Source: Chloroflexota bacterium
GTDB lineage: Bacteria > Chloroflexota > Dehalococcoidia > Lucifugimonadales > Lucifugimonadaceae
Length of the DNA stretch: 61,045 bases
Assembly: GCA_029262735.1 (NCBI GenBank)
Contig: JAJCYY010000079.1
Span: 1-61,045, forward strand
Direction: 5' to 3'
Part shown: positions 23,622 through 31,044 of the stretch, in pieces
How positions within the stretch are numbered: the stretch's first letter is position 1
How the letters are laid out: each line of letters begins with the position of its first letter
Program-made: the position numbers and the translations under genes
The notes under the pieces: generated by a model
What the model was told of the DNA's origin: nothing
Databases searched by the model: none
Seen by the model: the letters and a program-made list of their open reading frames with translations, nothing else

Positions 23622-24314
23622 CTAGATCCGTGCGACGACCACGTGCGGCCTGCCTGAATGTGGCTGCAGCAGTCCTGATTTGATGTCTTCGTGATCCCGT
23701 CCATCCACGACGGCGGTCGACCAGCCTTCAACCTCGAACCGCGCCTCGATTCCACCTGGCCATCCGTGCGCGGACGAATGGTTGTCGATGACAATCGCAG
23801 TGAGCCGTTCGAGGCCGATCCGTCCCGCCAGTGCGATCGCCTCGTGATTGCTTCCTTCATCCAGCTCGCCGTCACCGATAAGGCAGAAGACGCGCGGCTT
23901 CGACAGGCGCTTGATCCGGAGGGCGGCTGCCACTCCAGCGGCTATCGGCAGCCCGTGGCCGAGCGAGCCGCTGGCGATCTCTACTCCCGGAATGAGGTTG
24001 CCGTCCGGGTGGTAGCCGAGCGATGAGTCGAACTCTCCGAAGTGAGAAAGCTGATCGACAGGGATGAACCCCTTCGCTGCGAGTACCGCGTAGTAGGCCA
24101 TTGGACCGTGGCCTTTCGACAACAAGAAACGGTCTCTTTCCGGACCATCGGGAGCATCCGGTGAAACGCTCAGCACCGAGTCGTACAGCGTCCAGATGAC
24201 ATCAAGAGTCGATGTTGCGCTGCTGGAGTGTTTTTCGTCACCGGTCATGAGCGTCATAAGCCGCTCAAGGTCCTGGTATCCGTACAGCGGCCGGGGCAAA
24301 GCACTCGTAGGCAT
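23622..24314 (-). CDS. Transketolase, N-terminal half (split enzyme)
   Basis: A 230-residue thiamine diphosphate-binding subunit. LLSKGHGPMAYYAVLAAKG and GSLGHGLPIAAGVAAAL are transketolase motifs, and the cofactor-binding GDGELDEGSNHEA matches the GDG...N signature. It is the first gene of the pair, the second following after 21 bp. Upstream it is divergent from a SoxR-type regulator across 104 bp, so expression may respond to redox stress. The N-terminal 25 residues (to LERLMTLMTG) are weakly conserved and a later start is possible. Confidence 0.86.
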   Translation of the reverse strand: MPTSALPRPLYGYQDLERLMTLMTGDEKHSSSATSTLDVIWTLYDSVLSVSPDAPDGPERDRFLLSKGHGPMAYYAVLAAKGFIPVDQLSHFGEFDSSLGYHPDGNLIPGVEIASGSLGHGLPIAAGVAAALRIKRLSKPRVFCLIGDGELDEGSNHEAIALAGRIGLERLTAIVIDNHSSAHGWPGGIEARFEVEGWSTAVVDGRDHEDIKSGLLQPHSGRPHVVVARI

Positions 24315-24364
24315 CTTCTCGTCGCTCCCGTCAGGGTTTCGGTTGTTCTCAAGAATAAAGATAC

Positions 24365-24386
24365 AAGTTAAAGTTCACTTTAAGTC
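24365..24386. promoter_or_regulatory. Candidate SoxR/MerR-type operator
   Basis: AAGTTAAAGT-TC-ACTTTAAGTC in the divergent transketolase/regulator spacer contains a perfect 7-bp dyad (TTAAAGT/ACTTTAA). It resembles the dyad that SoxR binds (CAAGTTAACTTG type), and MerR-family regulators bind long dyads between promoter elements. The assignment is by position and symmetry only. Confidence 0.45.
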
Positions 24387-24418
24387 AAGTGGTGAATTTA
24401 AACTGGACAGGCGGAACG

Positions 24419-24856
24419 ATGGCACTTTCTGCGACTTTGACGATAGGCGAGGTGGCGACACGGGGCGGCATTGCAACCTCGGCTGTTCGCTACTACGAAT
24501 CGGTCGGCCTGATTCGCTCCGAGAGGACGACCGGCAACCAGCGACGCTTTCTGCGTTCGGTGTTGCGTCGGGTAGCCGTAATAAAGGCTGCACAGGCGAT
24601 GGGCATCTCGCTCAATGAGGTCCGCACCGCACTGGACAGTTTGCCAGACGGTCGCACGCCTTCACGACGTGATTGGGAGAAACTGTCGCGCCGGTGGAGA
24701 ATGAGACTGGATGAGCGCATCGGGCGGCTTGAGCGGCTTCGTGATGAGCTGACGGGATGCATCGGCTGCGGGTGTCTTTCAATTGACCGCTGCCGTCTGC
24801 TCAACCCGGGCGATGAGCTTGCAACGAAGTACAGTGGCGGCAGCAGGCTGGACTAG
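24419..24856 (+). CDS. soxR: SoxR-type MerR-family redox-sensing regulator
   Basis: A 145-residue regulator, read from the ATG at 24419. The winged-helix N-terminus LTIGEVATRGGIATSAVRYY, then ESVGLIRSERT, is followed by the dimerising coiled coil. The C-terminal CIGCGCLSIDRC (C114, C117, C119, C125) exactly fits the C-x2-C-x-C-x5-C ligand set of the SoxR [2Fe-2S] cluster, followed by LLNPGDE. SoxR senses superoxide or redox-cycling compounds through cluster oxidation. No soxS-like gene is present, so it presumably controls its targets directly, as in most non-enteric bacteria. The divergent split transketolase is the obvious candidate target. Confidence 0.9.
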   Translation: MALSATLTIGEVATRGGIATSAVRYYESVGLIRSERTTGNQRRFLRSVLRRVAVIKAAQAMGISLNEVRTALDSLPDGRTPSRRDWEKLSRRWRMRLDERIGRLERLRDELTGCIGCGCLSIDRCRLLNPGDELATKYSGGSRLD

Positions 24857-24892
24857 CATTACGGTCTCTGCACGAGGGATCCCCCGACTCTT

Positions 24893-25495
24893 ATGAGCAT
24901 TCAGATACGAATGGCGACCGCTGCCGACGCTGAAGCGTGCGTGGAGATATACGCGCCGGTCGTGCGGAGCACGTCGATCTCGTTCGAGACCGAACCGCCG
25001 ACCGTTCCTGAAATGGAAGCGCGCATCTCCGAGTATCTTGAGCATGCGCCGTGGCTCATCTACGAAGAAGACGGTCGTGTGCTCGGTTATGCGTACGGGT
25101 CGAAATTCCGACCGCGCGCCGCGTATCGCTGGAACGTAGAGGCCTCGACCTATCTCGCTCTGGAGGCGAGGAGCCGAGGAGTCGGGAGTCTCCTGGCAGA
25201 ACTGCTGATCGACCTGCTCAGGTTCCAGGGATTTCAGTCTCTGTACGGAGTGATCGCTCTGCCGAACCCGGCTTCTGAGCGGCTTTCTGAAAAGTTCGGT
25301 ATGAAGCAAGTCGGACTGCTTCCGAAGGCCGGGCACAAGAATGGCGCCTGGCACGACGTTGCGCTGTGGCACATGGAGTTGAATCTGGCGGTTGCGACTC
25401 CGGCGGAACCAAAATCGATGGCCGAGTGCATGGAATCACCGGAATGGCAAGTGATGTTCGCGGCGGCTAACACCGCTATCCAGGCAGGTTCTTGA
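24893..25495 (+). CDS. GNAT N-acetyltransferase, phosphinothricin acetyltransferase-like
   Basis: A 200-residue acetyltransferase. IRMATAADAEACVEIYAPVV, then STSISFETEPPT, matches the N-terminus of PAT/YncA/MnaT proteins. The acetyl-CoA-binding region is ARSRGVGSLLAELL (R-x-x-G-x-G/V type), and GFQSLYGVIALPNPASERL then KFGMKQVG follow. Known family members acetylate phosphinothricin, methionine sulfone and similar amino acid analogues. The C-terminus has about 30 additional residues. It follows the SoxR-like gene by 36 bp and may share its promoter; its 3' end overlaps the convergent peptidase gene by 20 bp. Confidence 0.83.
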   Translation: MSIQIRMATAADAEACVEIYAPVVRSTSISFETEPPTVPEMEARISEYLEHAPWLIYEEDGRVLGYAYGSKFRPRAAYRWNVEASTYLALEARSRGVGSLLAELLIDLLRFQGFQSLYGVIALPNPASERLSEKFGMKQVGLLPKAGHKNGAWHDVALWHMELNLAVATPAEPKSMAECMESPEWQVMFAAANTAIQAGS

Positions 25496-27422
25496 TGTCG
25501 GGCGGCTGTATGTCGTCAGCTGGAGTGTAGCCCAGCGACTTGCCGTAGAAATACAGCTCCGCCTCAAGCGCCCGCTCGATGTTCTCCGACTTGCGAAAGC
25601 CGTGCTGCTCGCCCTCGAACGGCACGTAGGCGTGCATGATGCCGTTCTGCTCAAGCGCCTTGACCATGATCTCGGCCTGCGAAGGCGGGACGATCTTGTC
25701 TTCGAGTCCCTGGAAGATGATCATCGGCGCGCTCAACTGGTCGGTGAAGTTGATTGCAGAGCGGTCGTGATAACGCTGCTTCTCCTGCGGGTACGGTCCG
25801 ATCATCGAATCGAGATAGCGTGACTCGAACTTGTGCGTGTCGCCGAGGAACACGTTGAGGTCCGCTATCCCGTAGTAGGCGGCCCCGGCGGCGAAGACGT
25901 TGTGGAAAGTTAGCGCATTGATGGTGGTGTAGCCGCCCGCGCTTCCGCCGCGAATGACGGTCCGCTTCCTGTCCACGAGGTTGCGTTTTGCAAGGTAGTC
26001 GGCTGCCGCTATGCAGTCATGCGTGTCGTACAGGCCCCACTTTTCACGAAGCGCGTTTCGGTACACACGGCCGTAGCCGGTCGAGCCACGGTAGTTCACA
26101 TCGACGACTGCGATTCCGCGGCTTGTCCAGTACTGTGTCATCAGGCTCAGGGAGGCGCTAGTCGAACTTGTGGGGCCACCGTGGCATATGACCATGAGCG
26201 GCGGCAGCTCGCCGGGGTCGCCGGTGAGTTCCTCGTTCTTAGGGGCATAGTAGTAGGCGTGGGCGATGGCGCTCTCGGTCGTCGGAAACGAGATCGCTTC
26301 CGGTACTGATATGTAGCCGGGATCGACCTCTACCGTCGAGCTCTTCTTGATAACTTCGATCGCGCCGTTCTGTGGATCGAGCCGTACGATCTCCGGCTCC
26401 CGGGTGGGGCTTGCGCCGATGAAGTAGACGATGTCGCCACCTGATGTGACGTACGAGATGTCCGAGTAAGGAACCTCGATGACACCGGTGCGTCCACCGT
26501 CCGGGCCGACCTTGACCAGTGCACCGCTCGCTCCTTCCGACTTGCGCACCAGCGAGGAGCCGTCTTCTCGCTGGCAGTAGGTTGAGAAGCGAAAGGCCCA
26601 CGATGGACCACCGGCATCGAACTCCTCGCTCAGAAGATTCTCGGCCGCGCCGTTGCGCCACGAGTGCAGGTTCCACCAGCCGGTGCGGTCCGAGACGAAG
26701 TGCAGCAGGCCGTTCGGGCTCCAGGATGGCTGGTAGATGCTTTCGTCTTTGCCACCGGCGATCTGAGACTCGAAAGCTATGGAGCCATCGGGGTTGTATG
26801 TCGCCGACCAAAGCTCCGTACCGTCCCACGGCATGTTCGGGTGATCCCACGAGGTCCATGAGATCGCCGCGCCGTCAGGACTGATTCGTGGCGACGAGTA
26901 GAAGTCCCTGCCGGTAGCGATGACCTGTGGCTCTGAGCTGCCGTCGGTAGCAACGACGACAATTTCGTTGTCTGCCTCGCGATCTTCATGATGGCGCTCC
27001 CTGACGCAGACGATCTGGCGGCCGTCCGGCGTGATGTCCAGGTCCGAATAGCGGTCGCCGCGGGCTATCACCGGCTCCGAAGTGATCGGCTCAGGCTGCC
27101 CTCCGGGTGTTGTCCGGTAGAGTCGTTGGTCATCCCAGTTTGCGAAGTAGACCGTGCCGTCGTGCACGGCATATGCACCTCCGCCGTACTCGTGGACGGC
27201 GTTTCGCGCGTTAAAATTCTTGGGGATCACGTCCACGACAGATCCGTCCGCAGAACGCCTGACGATCACGTAGCGGCCGCCTTCGGAGGCCCTGCCTTCG
27301 AGCCAGTAGAGATCGTCGCCGTCGACCCAGGGTTCGCTCAGCCGGACTGAGCCTGCCGTGATGAGGTTCGGCGTAACAGGGGATTTCCAGGAGCCAAACG
27401 GTGCTGTTGTTTTCTGTGACAT
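25476..27422 (-). CDS. S9-family serine peptidase (prolyl oligopeptidase/acylaminoacyl peptidase type)
   Basis: A 648-residue protein, start ATG 27422 (MSQKTTAPFGSW); the open frame upstream crosses a strong hairpin and is not coding. The N-terminal half is a beta-propeller with repeats such as DLDITPDGRQIVCVRE, SPRISPDGAAISWTSW and QPSWSPNGLLHFVSD. The C-terminal alpha/beta hydrolase domain has the nucleophile in GGSAGGYTT (Ser about 494), the acid in GLEDKIVPPSQ and the His in FEGEQHGFRK. The LMVICHGGPTSSTSASLS oxyanion region is also present. Oligopeptide hydrolysis, probably cytosolic as no signal peptide is seen. Confidence 0.9.
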   Translation of the reverse strand: MSQKTTAPFGSWKSPVTPNLITAGSVRLSEPWVDGDDLYWLEGRASEGGRYVIVRRSADGSVVDVIPKNFNARNAVHEYGGGAYAVHDGTVYFANWDDQRLYRTTPGGQPEPITSEPVIARGDRYSDLDITPDGRQIVCVRERHHEDREADNEIVVVATDGSSEPQVIATGRDFYSSPRISPDGAAISWTSWDHPNMPWDGTELWSATYNPDGSIAFESQIAGGKDESIYQPSWSPNGLLHFVSDRTGWWNLHSWRNGAAENLLSEEFDAGGPSWAFRFSTYCQREDGSSLVRKSEGASGALVKVGPDGGRTGVIEVPYSDISYVTSGGDIVYFIGASPTREPEIVRLDPQNGAIEVIKKSSTVEVDPGYISVPEAISFPTTESAIAHAYYYAPKNEELTGDPGELPPLMVICHGGPTSSTSASLSLMTQYWTSRGIAVVDVNYRGSTGYGRVYRNALREKWGLYDTHDCIAAADYLAKRNLVDRKRTVIRGGSAGGYTTINALTFHNVFAAGAAYYGIADLNVFLGDTHKFESRYLDSMIGPYPQEKQRYHDRSAINFTDQLSAPMIIFQGLEDKIVPPSQAEIMVKALEQNGIMHAYVPFEGEQHGFRKSENIERALEAELYFYGKSLGYTPADDIQPPDIKNLPG

Positions 27423-27475
27423 GGCGTTTTCGTGGAGAACTGGTGGGTGCAACTTTGGCCAACAGTCTAGCGCGC

Positions 27476-27510
27476 GAATCCGCCCGCTATTCAGGTCAGC
27501 GGGCGGATTC
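27476..27510 (-). terminator. Perfect 13-bp hairpin downstream of lipoprotein gene (no U-tract)
   Basis: GAATCCGCCCGCT, a 9-nt loop, then AGCGGGCGGATTC. It lies 31 bp beyond the stop of the lipoprotein gene and ahead of the peptidase gene, both on the minus strand. A U-run is missing, so it is an atypical terminator or mRNA 3'-end stabiliser. A hairpin of the same design is found at 42904-42939. Confidence 0.55.
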
Positions 27511-27540
27511 CTTCGATTCTGGTGATTCTCAGATTGCGGT

Positions 27541-29256
27541 CTACTGTGCCGTGAAGGTCTCTTGCAGCTTGCCGTTGACGTAGAGGTTGTACTCATCGCC
27601 GGACAGGAAACCATCTGAGCCCAGGGCCACGTTGTGTTGGGTCTCGCCGTAGATCGCAACGCACAGGACTACCGACAGGTCGGCTGGCTGGCTGTTGAGG
27701 ACCTTCACGAAGATGTCGTTTCCGTCGGTCTCAACCTCCCATCCAGCGTCGCGGTCGCAACCGTTTGGCTGGGCCGATGTCACCTGTACGAAGTACTGCG
27801 GAGGAAACGACTCTGCTACCACGATGTTGCCGACGCTCACGATGGGCGCGGGGACGATGGCGACTTCCGAGTCTCCCGGAACGGGCAGCGGGACGGGAGG
27901 ATTCTCTGGCAGTTCAATCGGCTCGCTGTTCGGTCCGGCAAACTTCTGTCCTGCAGCGGCGTCGAGTCCACTGATAATTCCTTCGTCAACACCGACGTAG
28001 AGGATGATCGCGTTGCCCCCAAGGTAGAAGTGGGGCTGAGAGATCCACATCAGGTTTACGACCGTTCCGTTCCCCATGTTCACCTCGGAGCCGTCCGGCG
28101 ATACACCGGCTGCTGCCTTGAGTGATCCGTCGCCGGGGCCAAACGAGAAGATGTCTACCCGTTCGCCGTTGATCCTCACCACGCTCGAGGGGATTCCGAA
28201 GAGCTCTGAACCCTCCTCGCTACTGCGCTCGATGTCGATATTCATGGCCTGAAGGCCGAAGATCAGAGCGTCGAGGTCCGAGATTATCGGGGCGACGATC
28301 GGTCCACCGCCGCCAGACGGCGTGCCGGGGTCGGCGCAACGGACGTTCGGCGCGGTGACCTGGAAGCTGAGTGACTCGTCGTTGCCACGGCTCTGCCAGC
28401 GAACGGTGTAGAGCTCGCAGACATCCAGGTTGTCGGCGGCTGACCCGAGCGGGATGGTGTGGTTCACCAGGCCGTATATCTCGGTGCAGGCTATGAGCTC
28501 TCCGGGCGCCGGAACACGGTTCAGGATCGTAAGTGTCAGCTCAAGCTCGCCGGTCTGCTCGACCTTCCAGTCGTCAAACGTGGCGCAACCGTTTGGCAGT
28601 CCTGATGTGACCTGCAGAATGAAGAATCCCGGGTTGTCCGGATCTTCCATCACTTCCACAGATTCGATTGGCGCGGGTGCGAGGACCGTTTCGTAACCGG
28701 GATTGTTGGTGTTCCCGGGATCGATGGGGCTCTTGTCGCCAGCGAACTCCTCTCCGAGAGTGTCACGCAGCAGGTTGATTACGCCTGCGTCGTTGCCTGT
28801 GTAGACGACGATGACGTTGCCCTGCTGAAAGAGATGAGGCCGGTGCAGGAAATCGATGGCGATCGGTGGCGAGTCGTTGCTCGTGAACGTTGTTCCATCT
28901 GCTGAAACCGTCGTAGTGGCGGTATCGGCTGCTGAAGTTGATGCAAACTCGTACACCTGCAGTTGCTCGCCATTGATAAGTACCTTTATGACGGCGCTGG
29001 AAAACAGGCCGTCTGGCTCTTCACCGGTCTGAACAACCACTGCGCCGTTGGTCTCAAGGGCCTGTTTGACGTCGTCATAGCCGGACTGAACAGACGAAGG
29101 CGGTGGTGTTGGGACGCTTGAGGTGCCGTCCGGGCCATTGCCTCCAGCAGCTGGTTCTCCGGAGTTGTCAGATCCGCAGGCGATGGCCGCGATAGCCAGC
29201 GCGCTACCGAGCGCCAGGGCGGTGATGGCCTTTTTTTTGAACAGTTTGGTAATCAT
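27541..29256 (-). CDS. Lipoprotein built from a duplicated two-part module, function unknown
   Basis: A 571-residue exported protein. Signal peptide KKKAITALALGSALAIAAIAC with lipobox AIAC; Gly/Pro-rich linker after it. The body consists of the same two modules twice. Module A has VVRINGERVDIFSFGPGDG with PHFYLGGNAIILYVG, matching VIKVLINGEQLQVYEFAS with PHLFQQGNVIVVYTG. Module B has ILQVTSGLPNGC...DDWKVEQTG matching FVQVTSAQPNGC...AGWEVETDG, both with a second Cys (ELIACTEIYG, VVLCVAIYG). The PNGC...C pairs suggest one disulphide per module. It is likely a surface or periplasm-equivalent protein; no enzymatic motif seen. Confidence 0.75.
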   Translation of the reverse strand: MITKLFKKKAITALALGSALAIAAIACGSDNSGEPAAGGNGPDGTSSVPTPPPSSVQSGYDDVKQALETNGAVVVQTGEEPDGLFSSAVIKVLINGEQLQVYEFASTSAADTATTTVSADGTTFTSNDSPPIAIDFLHRPHLFQQGNVIVVYTGNDAGVINLLRDTLGEEFAGDKSPIDPGNTNNPGYETVLAPAPIESVEVMEDPDNPGFFILQVTSGLPNGCATFDDWKVEQTGELELTLTILNRVPAPGELIACTEIYGLVNHTIPLGSAADNLDVCELYTVRWQSRGNDESLSFQVTAPNVRCADPGTPSGGGGPIVAPIISDLDALIFGLQAMNIDIERSSEEGSELFGIPSSVVRINGERVDIFSFGPGDGSLKAAAGVSPDGSEVNMGNGTVVNLMWISQPHFYLGGNAIILYVGVDEGIISGLDAAAGQKFAGPNSEPIELPENPPVPLPVPGDSEVAIVPAPIVSVGNIVVAESFPPQYFVQVTSAQPNGCDRDAGWEVETDGNDIFVKVLNSQPADLSVVLCVAIYGETQHNVALGSDGFLSGDEYNLYVNGKLQETFTAQ

Positions 29257-29477
29257 CTCTCTAACTTGCCTCGGTCTGATATTTGGGACGTTGTCGTCAA
29301 TATTGGTATGTCTGTGACTGACAGCGGAAGCTGCGGGATTTACGAACTACATCCGGCCGCTTCACTGTAGTAGACGCCCGACCGGCCGGATTTGTTCCAG
29401 TCAGGCGTAAGTTTCGTGGTCGACCACCAGAGATTGACATTCACGAAAATCGCTGCCTATACTCGAAATAGAACCGA

Positions 29478-29807
29478 ATCAGCTAAAGGCTGTGACCGGG
29501 ACTAGTACGTCTCAGTACGGATTCGAGAGAGCCGGGGCAAGGTGTGAGCCCGGCATCACGACTGAGGCCGAATGGACCCGCAAGCCGCAGGGCGAACTTT
29601 TTGGCCGTTGGGATTACCTCCTAACGCTAGCCAGAAAAAAACCTGAGCCGGAATGGGCACCGTTACCAGAGCCCGGGGCCTTCCTCACCAGAAGTGTGTG
29701 GAGTGCCTGTCAGAGATGTTTGGCCGCTTCGATAATCGAAACGGTCAGATAATCAGGGTGGCACCGCGTGGAACAACCTCGCCCCTGTACTGGGAGCGGG
29801 GTTTTTT
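29478..29807 (+). promoter_or_regulatory. T-box riboswitch (tRNA-Trp sensing) with terminator, leader of trpS
   Basis: The T-box core AGGGTGGCACCGCG is at 29755-29768. It is followed by an intrinsic terminator, CCTCGCCCC (29777-29785), loop, GGAGCGGGG, and TTTTTT (29802-29807). Upstream is a long structured Stem I with AGTA bulge sequence (29514-29517) and, in GAATGGACC, a TGG triplet at 29573-29575 that serves as Trp specifier. In known T-boxes, uncharged tRNA pairs with the specifier and the T-box bulge to form an antiterminator. This leader therefore should raise trpS expression when tRNA-Trp is uncharged. The 5' limit is approximate. Confidence 0.9.
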
Positions 29808-29838
29808 GTTGGGATTTTTTTGGAGCAAGAGCAGGAAC

Positions 29839-30858
29839 ATGGCAGACGGCACGAAAAAGCGAATACTAACCGGCGTGAGGCCGACGGGCGCACTGCACCT
29901 GGGTCACTATGTTGGCGCGCTGCACAACTGGGTCCAGTTGCAGGACCAATACGACTGCTACTTCCTCATCGCCGACTACCAGGCGCTGGGCGACCATTTT
30001 CATGAGATAGACCTGATCCGTGACTCTGTTTTGCAGGTCACGCTGGACTGGCTTGCCGTCGGGCTCGACCCCGAGAAATCCGCTTTTGTCGTCCAGAGCT
30101 ACGTTCCTGAGCACGCTGAGTTGACGATGCTGCTCAGCTTTATCACGCCACTTGGCATGCTGGAGCGAAATCCCACGCTCAAGGCGGAGATCGCCGATCT
30201 TCCCGTTGAGCGCAGGACGGTCGGCTTCTTCAGCTACCCGATGAGCCAGGTGGCCGACATCCTGCTTCCTCGTGCGCACCTTGTCCCGGTTGGAGAGGAC
30301 CAGGCGCCGCATATCGAGATGAGCCGCGAGATTGCCCGCAGGTTCAATCGCATGTTCGGTGAGGTGTTTCCAGAGCCGGACACGCTTATCGGCAAAGTCC
30401 CACGACTGCCAGGCACGGACGGACAGGGCAAGATGAGCAAGTCGAAGGGCAACGTGATCTTGCTGTCTGACGACGAGGCGACGGTGAACAAGAAGGTGCG
30501 TGGCATGTTCACGGACCCGAATCGCATCCGGGCAGACATTCCGGGACGTGTCGAGGGCAACCCTGTATTCGAGTACCACGACGCCTTCAATCCTGACACC
30601 GCCCAGGTTGATGACTTCAAGGACCGCTACAGGCTGGGCACGGTTGGAGATGTCGAGGTGAAGGTGGCGCTGGCGAAGGCGCTAAACGAGCATCTCGAGC
30701 CGATTCGTGAGCGCAGGGCGCACTATGAGCAGCACATGGACCTCGTCGAGGAAGCGATCATGACCGGAGTCCGCAAGGGCCGAGAGATCGCAGAAGAGAC
30801 GATGACGATGGTGCGCGACGCCATGCGCATAAGCTCATACACATCTACCTGGAAGTAG
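29839..30858 (+). CDS. trpS: Tryptophanyl-tRNA synthetase
   Basis: A 339-residue class I aminoacyl-tRNA synthetase charging tRNA-Trp. The ATG at 29839 ([20 protein letters not shown]) places the protein after the T-box terminator; open codons upstream belong to the leader. The HIGH-type motif is HLGHYVG and the KMSKS motif is [27 protein letters not shown] is also characteristic. Length agrees with bacterial TrpRS. It stands at the head of the tryptophan region, transcribed in the same direction as trpEGDCF, and its own T-box gives it separate control. Confidence 0.97.
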   Translation: MADGTKKRILTGVRPTGALHLGHYVGALHNWVQLQDQYDCYFLIADYQALGDHFHEIDLIRDSVLQVTLDWLAVGLDPEKSAFVVQSYVPEHAELTMLLSFITPLGMLERNPTLKAEIADLPVERRTVGFFSYPMSQVADILLPRAHLVPVGEDQAPHIEMSREIARRFNRMFGEVFPEPDTLIGKVPRLPGTDGQGKMSKSKGNVILLSDDEATVNKKVRGMFTDPNRIRADIPGRVEGNPVFEYHDAFNPDTAQVDDFKDRYRLGTVGDVEVKVALAKALNEHLEPIRERRAHYEQHMDLVEEAIMTGVRKGREIAEETMTMVRDAMRISSYTSTWK

Positions 30859-30910
30859 TTTTTTCTCTCCTCATGGAATCCAGTTGGCGAATTAAGAAAA
30901 GTTTGAAGTC

Positions 30911-31012
30911 GTGAGCAACCGCATCCACATACAGCCTCTTGAACACCGCTGGCGTAGTTGGCCGACCGGGCCAACTGGGCGCCACTGGTGGCGATTCAGC
31001 ACGTCGTGTTGA
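30911..31012 (+). CDS. Putative Trp-rich leader peptide of trpE (trpL-like)
   Basis: A 33-codon ORF starting GTG, the only canonical start after an in-frame stop at 30893. It reads VSNRIHIQPLEHRWRSWP, then TGPTGRHWWRFSTSC. It holds four Trp codons, two of them adjacent in HWWR, and ends 32 nt before the trpE ATG. Enterobacterial and actinobacterial trp leaders likewise carry WW or WWW near the end. The ORF overlaps three successive hairpins. Its ribosome binding site is weak (GAAAAG). This composition is improbable by chance given the location; expression is not demonstrated. Confidence 0.65.
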   Translation: MSNRIHIQPLEHRWRSWPTGPTGRHWWRFSTSC

Positions 31013-31014
31013 AT
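30956..31014 (+). promoter_or_regulatory. Three tandem hairpins in the trpE leader (candidate attenuator)
   Basis: Hairpin 1 is AGTTGGCC-GACCG-GGCCAACT (30956-30976). Hairpin 2 is CGCCA-CTGG-TGGCG (30980/81-30993, containing the two adjacent Trp codons). Hairpin 3 is ATTCAGCAC-GTC-GTGTTGAAT (30994-31014, containing the leader stop codon). A ribosome stalled at the Trp codons would open hairpin 2 and affect its neighbours. There is no U-tract after hairpin 3, so control may be translational or Rho-linked rather than by intrinsic termination. Confidence 0.6.
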
Positions 31015-31044
31015 TCACAAAACGATATTCAAGAGACTAAGAAA

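Noticed and set aside
26239..26859. 206-codon minus-strand frame within the S9 peptidase region
   Set aside because: Same strand but a different frame from the peptidase; Arg/Gly/Ser-rich shadow with no motif.
30994..31014. Intrinsic terminator between the trp leader and trpE
   Set aside because: The 9-bp stem is perfect but no U-tract follows, so it was recorded only as part of a leader structure.
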